A stretch of 64,000 nt of DNA. Origin: Streptomyces xylophagus (GTDB taxonomy: Bacteria; Actinomycetota; Actinomycetes; Streptomycetales; Streptomycetaceae). Of this stretch, positions 59,610-64,000 are shown in pieces. The notes under the pieces were generated by a model. That model was not told where the DNA came from. It did not search any database and saw nothing but the letters and a program-made list of their open reading frames with translations. Numbering within the stretch: position 1 is the first letter of the stretch; every line of letters starts with the position of its first letter. The translations under genes were made by a program, and so were the position numbers. The stretch lies in NCBI RefSeq assembly GCF_000716435.1, contig NZ_JNWO01000002.1:729625-793624 (forward strand). The letters run 5' to 3'.

Positions 59610-60851
59610 TTGATCTACTGCGGCATCGACTGGGCGGAGAAGACACACGACGTCGCCCTGGTCGACGACAGCGGCCAGGTGGTGGCCAAGCGGCATATCA
59701 CCGATGACGCCGCTGGCTACAAGATCCTTTTGGATCTGCTCGCTGAGTGTGGCGATACGGAGGAGTTCCCGATCCCGGTGGCGATCGAGACATCCCGGGG
59801 CCTGCTGGTCGCGGTGCTGCGGACCGGTACACGACAGGTGTTCGCGATCAACCCGATGGCCGCGGCCCGCTACCGAGACAGGCACTCCGTCTCGCGCAAG
59901 AAGTCCGACCAGGGCGACGCCCTGGTCCTGGCCAACGTGCTGCGGACAGACATGCACGCCCACCGGCCGCTTCCCCAGGACAGCGACCTGGCCCGCGCTG
60001 TCGGCGTCCTCGCTCGCGCCCAGCAGGACGCCACCTGAAACCGGCAGCAGATCGCCAACCAGCTCCGCTCCCTGCTACGCGAGTACTTCCCGGCCGCTCT
60101 CGTGGCCGTCGAATCCTGGAAGAACGGCCTCTGCCGGCCGGAGGCCCACCAGCTCCTCAAGCTGGCCCCGACGCCGGCCAAGGCCGCCCGCCTCACGCGC
60201 ACACAGTTACAGGCCGCGCTCAAGCGGGCCGGCCGTCAACGGGGCATCGCAGCAGACGCCGAGCGGCTCCGCGAGGTATTTCGGGCCGACTGGGCCCACC
60301 AGCCGCAGCTAGTCGAGGACGCACTCGGCAAGCAGATGCTTGCTCTCCTGATGCAGCTGGAGGCCGCCTGCACCGCGGCCGATAACCTCGCCGAGGCGGT
60401 GGAGGAGGCGTTCCCTCAGCACCCGGACGCTGAGATCATCCTCAGCTTCCCCGGCCTCGGCACCCAGCTCGGAGCCCGGGTGCTCGCCGAGATCGGGGAC
60501 GACCGACAACGGTTCGCCGACGCCCGCGGCCTGAAGGCATACGCCGGTGCCTCGCCCATCACCCGGGCCTCCGGCAAGAAGTCCACTATCACCCGACGCT
60601 GGGTGAAAAACGACCGCCTCAACCACGCCGGATACCTCTGGGCCTTCTCCGCGATCACCGCCTCGCCCGGCGCCAAAGCCCATTACCGGCGTCGCCGAGA
60701 CAGCCATGCAGACTGGCACGCGGCCGCCCAGCGCAACCTCTTCAACCGCATGATCGGCCAGCTCTACTACTGCCTCCAGCACGGCGAACGGTTCGACGAA
60801 CTGGCCGCCTTCGCCTCACCGCCCTCGGAGACCGAGACAGCTGCCGCCTGA
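59610..60851 (+). pseudogene. IS110-family transposase with an in-frame TGA at a Trp position
   Basis: The whole IS110 protein is present in one frame: MIYCGIDWAEKTHDVALVDD with the first DEDD Asp, VSRKKSDQGDALVLANVLRT, then FPGLGTQLGARVLAEIGDDR and the serine-site region LKAYAGASPITRASGKKSTI, up to a stop at 60849-60851. A TGA at 60036-60038 interrupts it after AQQDAT, followed directly by NRQQIANQLRSLLREYFPAA. Related transposases have Trp here (D-x-W-x-R-Q-Q), so a single TGG-to-TGA change explains it. Without readthrough, only a 142-aa N-terminal part is made. Confidence 0.85.
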
Positions 60852-60903
60852 TCTGCGGCATCGCGCCTTGCTCAGGTCGCCCACAGCGGTCGATCATTCG
60901 CAG

Positions 60904-61224
60904 ATGAGACCCGAAGTTCAGACGTTCGTCGCCGACGGCCCCCTCCCCGACTGGGACGCCGACGAGGAGGAGATCGACCGGCGAGTCAAACAACTCGAAG
61001 CCATATCCGCACCCGTCACACGGAACGAGGCGCAGGCCCTGGCTGCCTGCTTCGGCCCCGACGACTGCTACGGCGTCGCCTGGTCGCTGCTGCACCTGAT
61101 CGAGACCAGTCCAGGCCCGGTGCCGGCGGTTGCACCACCTGGACCCGATGCCGATGACTGGCACCACACGCTCTGGAACCGCTGGGGAAACCACGGGCTC
61201 ACCGACGAGGACTTGACTCGTTAG
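60904..61224 (+). CDS. Small acidic protein of unknown function
   Basis: A 106-aa protein: MRPEVQTFVADGPLPDWDAD, EEEIDRRVKQLEAISAPVTR, NEAQALAACFGPDDCYGVAW, SLLHLIETSPG. It is acidic, helical and has two Cys flanking a FGPDDCYG turn. Streptomycete genomes encode similar short proteins, often near immunity-type genes, but I know no function. ATG 60904 is inside a weakly purine-rich context. It lies within the inverted-repeat-bounded cassette, between the IS110 and IS5 transposases, and its TAG stop is a few bases before the IS5 gene's open frame. Confidence 0.6.
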   Translation: MRPEVQTFVADGPLPDWDADEEEIDRRVKQLEAISAPVTRNEAQALAACFGPDDCYGVAWSLLHLIETSPGPVPAVAPPGPDADDWHHTLWNRWGNHGLTDEDLTR

Positions 61225-61238
61225 AGCCCTGAGGTGTC

Positions 61239-61976
61239 TGGATAGCCCCGTTCTCCGGGCTGAGCCCACGTCAGTTCGGCAAACTGATAACCGGGTTGCG
61301 GCGGCAGGGTGCGGATCCAGTACGTAAGGGCCGGCCGTGGAGCCTGCCTCTGGAGGACCGGGTTCTGCTGGTCGCCGCGTATTGGCGGACGAACCTCACG
61401 ATGCGGCAGTTGGCTCCGCTGTTCGGGATCTCGAAGTCCGCGGCCGACCGCATCATCGACCACCTCGGGCCGTCGCTGGCGTTCCAGCCCCGCAGACGGT
61501 TCCGGAGGGACACGGTGCTGATCGTGGACGGCACCCTGGTGCCCACCCGCGACCACCAGATGGCCGAGCAGTCGAAGAACTACCGGTACTCGACCAACCA
61601 TCAGGTCGTCATCGACGCCGACAGCCGGCTCGTCGTCGCCGTCGGCCGGCCGCTGCCCGGCAACCGCAACGACTGCAAGGCATGGGAGTTGTCAGGCGCG
61701 AAGGACGCCGTCGGCCGCACCATGGTGATAGCCGACGGCGGCTACCGCGGAACCGGCCTGGTGATCCCACATCGCCGCGAACGAGGTCAAGCCGAACTCC
61801 CGCCCTGGAAAGAGGAACACAACGCCTCCCACCGCAAGGTCCGCGCACGCGTCGAGCATGCCTTCGCCCGCATGAAGACCTGGAAGATCCTCCGCGACTG
61901 CCGTCTCAAGGGCGAGGGCGTCCACCACGCCATGCTCGGCATCGCCCGCCTCCACAACCTCACTATCGCCAGGTAA
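61239..61976 (+). CDS. IS5-family transposase (HTH_Tnp_4/DDE_4 type), start unclear
   Basis: The body is complete: PFSGLSPRQFGKLITGLRRQ, helix-turn-helix MRQLAPLFGISKSAADRIID, catalytic Asp residues in VLIVDGTLVPTRDH and VIADGGYRGTGLVIP, Glu in KVRARVEHAFARMKTWKILR. Homologous N-termini begin a few residues before the PFSGLSP segment, but here the frame opens at 61233 with no ATG, GTG or TTG until the TTG at 61296, so the true start may have been lost. The right end of the element (TTACGGGACATCGCTTAG) follows 40 bases after the stop. Confidence 0.8.
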   Translation, partial: WIAPFSGLSPRQFGKLITGLRRQGADPVRKGRPWSLPLEDRVLLVAAYWRTNLTMRQLAPLFGISKSAADRIIDHLGPSLAFQPRRRFRRDTVLIVDGTLVPTRDHQMAEQSKNYRYSTNHQVVIDADSRLVVAVGRPLPGNRNDCKAWELSGAKDAVGRTMVIADGGYRGTGLVIPHRRERGQAELPPWKEEHNASHRKVRARVEHAFARMKTWKILRDCRLKGEGVHHAMLGIARLHNLTIAR

Positions 61977-62207
61977 CCGAGGAGACCGCAGGTCAGCAAG
62001 CACGCCCGAGATCATTTACGGGACATCGCTTAGGTGAGCGAACTAATGACAGAACTTCGAAAATTCAAGACTTTTATCCGGCAGGGTCCATCAGTCGGGC
62101 CGATTTCCGACGCGCGGACCACGCCAGCACGTCGCGCGTATGTTCACTTTTTGCGTGGATTCCTAGGTATATTGCGAACGGTTCGGCTTCCTGGTTGGGT
62201 TGGCTTG

Positions 62208-62699
62208 ATGAACATCGCTGATCTCTTCGACCTGCTCGACATCCTTGAGTCCGCCGACGCTCCGCACTGGGTCGCCGGCGGATGGGGGGTGGACGTCCTT
62301 GTGGGGCGTCAGACGCGTCAACACCGGGACGTGGACCTCGCGTTGGACGCCACGAGCGAGATAGCGACCGTCGGCGCGCTGGAAGCGTTCGGTTACCGGG
62401 TGGAGACGGAACAGCGTCCTACGCGTGTGGAACTCGCGGCTCCCGGTCGACGCTGGGTGGATCTGCATCCGGTCGTCTTCGACGCTGAAGGAGTGGGGCG
62501 GCAGGCCGACCTTGACGGCAGCTTCTTCCTGTACCCCCACGGCGCCTTCACCGTCGGGACGCTCCGGGGCCGGGCCGTCCCGTGCCTGTCGGTCTCGAAA
62601 CAACTCGACTTCCGCAGCGGATACGCGCTGAGGGACGTCGACCACCACGACATCGCGCTTCTCGAAAGCCTGAACGTCCAGCAAAGGGGCGGCCGCTGA
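62208..62699 (+). CDS. Nucleotidyltransferase-family protein (aminoglycoside/lincosamide adenylyltransferase-like)
   Basis: A 163-aa protein with the minimal nucleotidyltransferase signature: HWVAGGWGVDVLVGRQTRQH followed by RDVDLALDA, i.e. G-G-x-G-V-D then H-R-D-V-D-L for the two metal-binding Asp residues, and RRWVDLHPVVFDAEG with the third acidic residue. The layout is that of small 2''-aminoglycoside or LinA-type nucleotidyltransferases, which inactivate antibiotics by adding AMP, but relatives with unrelated roles exist. ATG 62208 directly precedes the conserved region. The 174 bases between the IS5 right end and this start are AT-rich (for example TAGGTATATTGCG) and could supply a promoter. 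Confidence 0.75.
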   Translation: MNIADLFDLLDILESADAPHWVAGGWGVDVLVGRQTRQHRDVDLALDATSEIATVGALEAFGYRVETEQRPTRVELAAPGRRWVDLHPVVFDAEGVGRQADLDGSFFLYPHGAFTVGTLRGRAVPCLSVSKQLDFRSGYALRDVDHHDIALLESLNVQQRGGR

Positions 62700-62877
62700 C
62701 GACGGAGGTCGCGGAGGCCGCACATCACGCGAACTGGCCAGAAAGCGCACAGGATCCGCAGCGAAAAGGGCCCAAGCCACACCATAACTCCTCCGACCAT
62801 CAGCGCGCCCTGGGCCCCTGTCGACACGACCGGGCTTCAACCCGCCGATCCAGCCCTGCTCCGGCCTCACGCGGACG

Positions 62878-63357
<480 letters not shown>

Positions 63358-63408
63358 CTACCCGCAGCCGTATCCCGTGGTGGGGCACACCACTCATCAG
63401 GCCGATCC

Positions 63409-63525
63409 ATGTCGGCCATCGTCGACCGTCTCACCTTCGGCAGGAACATCATCGAGACCGGCACCGACTCCCTCCGCATCGCCCAGACCCGGACCAGGGC
63501 CGAGCAGGCCGACAGACGACCACAG
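63409..63525 (+). pseudogene. IS21 IstB-like ATPase C-terminal fragment
   Basis: Reads MSAIVDRLTFGRNIIETGTD, SLRIAQTRTRAEQADR. The I-V-D-R-L-T-x-x-x-x-I-I-E-T-G-x-x-S-x-R pattern is the C-terminal tail of IS21-type helper ATPases. The P-loop part is absent. Confidence 0.55.
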
Positions 63526-63679
63526 CAGACCTGCCCTGGATGGGGCCTGCCCCGCTCTGTCCGAGAGAAGTCGTTCACTGCCCGACGCCGACGCTTCTGG
63601 CCTGCGTCGGGTGATGACAGTTGATGACGTGTTGTTCGTCCTGGCCTTGTTGCAGCGGGCGGAGGCCGACGTCTGGGTG

Positions 63680-63887
63680 CGCCGTCGGTGGTCAGGCAGA
63701 TTTCGCTGGTGCGTGGGACGTCCGGTGACAGATCCTCGAACTGGCCGGACCACACACCTAGGTCGGCGCCCGGCCCGAGGTCGAAGGTGATGTATCCCGG
63801 AGTCTCGAACGAGGGGCTCATGCCGAGGAGGTCGCCGTAGAAACGGGCTGCGGCGGGAGCGTCGTTCACGTAGTGCCGTGACCACAC
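63680..63887 (-). pseudogene. VOC-family (glyoxalase-like) N-terminal fragment
   Basis: Leftward: WSRHYVNDAPAAARFYGDLL, GMSPSFETPGYITFDLGPGA, DLGVWSGQFEDLSPDV. This is the first beta-alpha-beta-beta-beta module of a VOC/bleomycin-resistance-like protein. It loses sense after about 68 residues, where the other half of the fold should follow. Confidence 0.6.
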
Positions 63888-64000
63888 AGGAACTCGCCTC
63901 GGCGCTCGGGGTGTCCCTGCGGACCATCACCCGGGACCTGAACTGGCTCCGCGACGCCGGTCTTCCGGTGACCGCACACCGGGGCCGCTTCGGAGGCGTG
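63878..64000 (+). CDS. HTH (YafY/WYL-type) regulator, N-terminal part, runs off the right edge
   Basis: From GTG 63878: VTTQELASALGVSLRTITRD, LNWLRDAGLPVTAHRGRFGG. The motif is the helix-turn-helix of DeoR/YafY-like regulators with C-terminal WYL domains (T-x-x-E-L-A-x-x-L-G-V-S-x-R-T-I-x-R-D-L). The first helix that normally precedes T-x-x-E-L-A is missing and the upstream DNA reads as a VOC fragment on the other strand, so the gene may be 5'-truncated. Its remainder lies outside the window. Confidence 0.6.
   Translation, partial: MTTQELASALGVSLRTITRDLNWLRDAGLPVTAHRGRFGGV

Larger units (their letters stand above)
58784..62033. mobile_element. 3.25-kb segment bounded by perfect 18-bp inverted repeats
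   Basis: CTAAGCGATGTCCCGTAA (58784-58801) and its exact reverse complement (62016-62033) bound this segment. The right copy is the terminus of the IS5-type transposase gene at 61239-61976. Inside are a YrhB/Imm35-like gene, an IS110 transposase with an internal TGA, a small gene of unknown function and the IS5 transposase. The left repeat truncates a SARP-like gene. I find no clear target duplication. Either one IS5 element swallowed 2.4 kb between its left end and its transposase, or two elements framed a composite unit of which one lost its gene. Confidence 0.65.

Overview
The window is high-GC actinobacterial DNA and looks like a Streptomyces chromosome arm or a large linear replicon. The evidence is strong third-position GC, frequent GTG/TTG starts, GTGA/ATGA stop-start overlaps, a mycothiol-type maleylpyruvate isomerase, and transposase families common in streptomycetes. 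No rRNA, tRNA, CRISPR array, origin or phage structural gene was recognised. Intact catabolic operons alternate with stretches of broken genes and insertion-sequence (IS) debris.

Layout. 0-8 kb: a cut GntR fragment, a TetR remnant, an HxlR regulator divergent from an NmrA-like oxidoreductase, an IS630 transposase split by a 1.57-kb IS5-type element that carries a YxiG-like passenger gene, an SDR/MerR divergent pair and further IS5 copies. 8.7-18.3 kb: a polysaccharide-utilisation locus. It has a secreted beta-helix/discoidin/ricin-lectin protein, an L-rhamnose mutarotase, an unassigned 674-aa protein, an ABC sugar importer and a divergent FadR-type regulator. 18.3-19.6 kb: decayed Lrp, RBBP9-like hydrolase and lipoamide dehydrogenase pieces. 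19.6-27.8 kb: redox genes under three TetR regulators (a quinone-oxidoreductase/hydrolase/EthD-like/crotonase operon and two SDRs). 28.1-29.0 kb: a bacterial expansin-like protein.

29.5-44.0 kb is an aromatic-degradation island in three arms. One leftward arm has an FAD monooxygenase, an extradiol-type dioxygenase and an FAH-family hydrolase. A second leftward arm has two adjacent, related 3-hydroxyanthranilate-dioxygenase-like cupins. A rightward operon encodes 3-hydroxybenzoate 6-hydroxylase, gentisate dioxygenase, maleylpyruvate isomerase and fumarylpyruvate hydrolase, plus a class II aldolase, a ferredoxin with its reductase, a small DUF4242-like protein and a TAXI-type binding protein without a signal peptide. 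GntR and IclR regulators sit between the arms. The likely logic is that a substituted aromatic acid is trimmed to 3-hydroxybenzoate and funnelled through gentisate to fumarate and pyruvate.

44-48.4 kb is a graveyard of LacI, IS5, PAS-GAF, IS630 and ISAzo13 fragments around an intact SnoaL/TetR pair. 48.4-51.8 kb holds an acyl desaturase with its own ferredoxin reductase and a divergent PucR-type regulator. 52-58.3 kb holds a DUF6368-like gene, an intact ISL3 transposase, a thioredoxin-like protein lacking CxxC, IS110, CitE and IS3 fragments and a complete RecQ helicase. 58.8-62.0 kb is a segment bounded by perfect 18-bp inverted repeats that carries a YrhB/Imm35-like gene, an IS110 transposase with an internal TGA, a small unknown gene and an IS5 transposase. 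The window ends with a nucleotidyltransferase gene and fragments of GH1, IS5, IS21, VOC and HTH genes.

Most interesting points: the two-subunit cupin pair, the cytosolic TAXI protein inside a catabolic operon, the unassigned 674-aa protein of the sugar locus, the cargo-carrying IS5 element and the inverted-repeat-bounded cassette. All functional assignments rest on reading motifs and family resemblance by eye; no searches were run.
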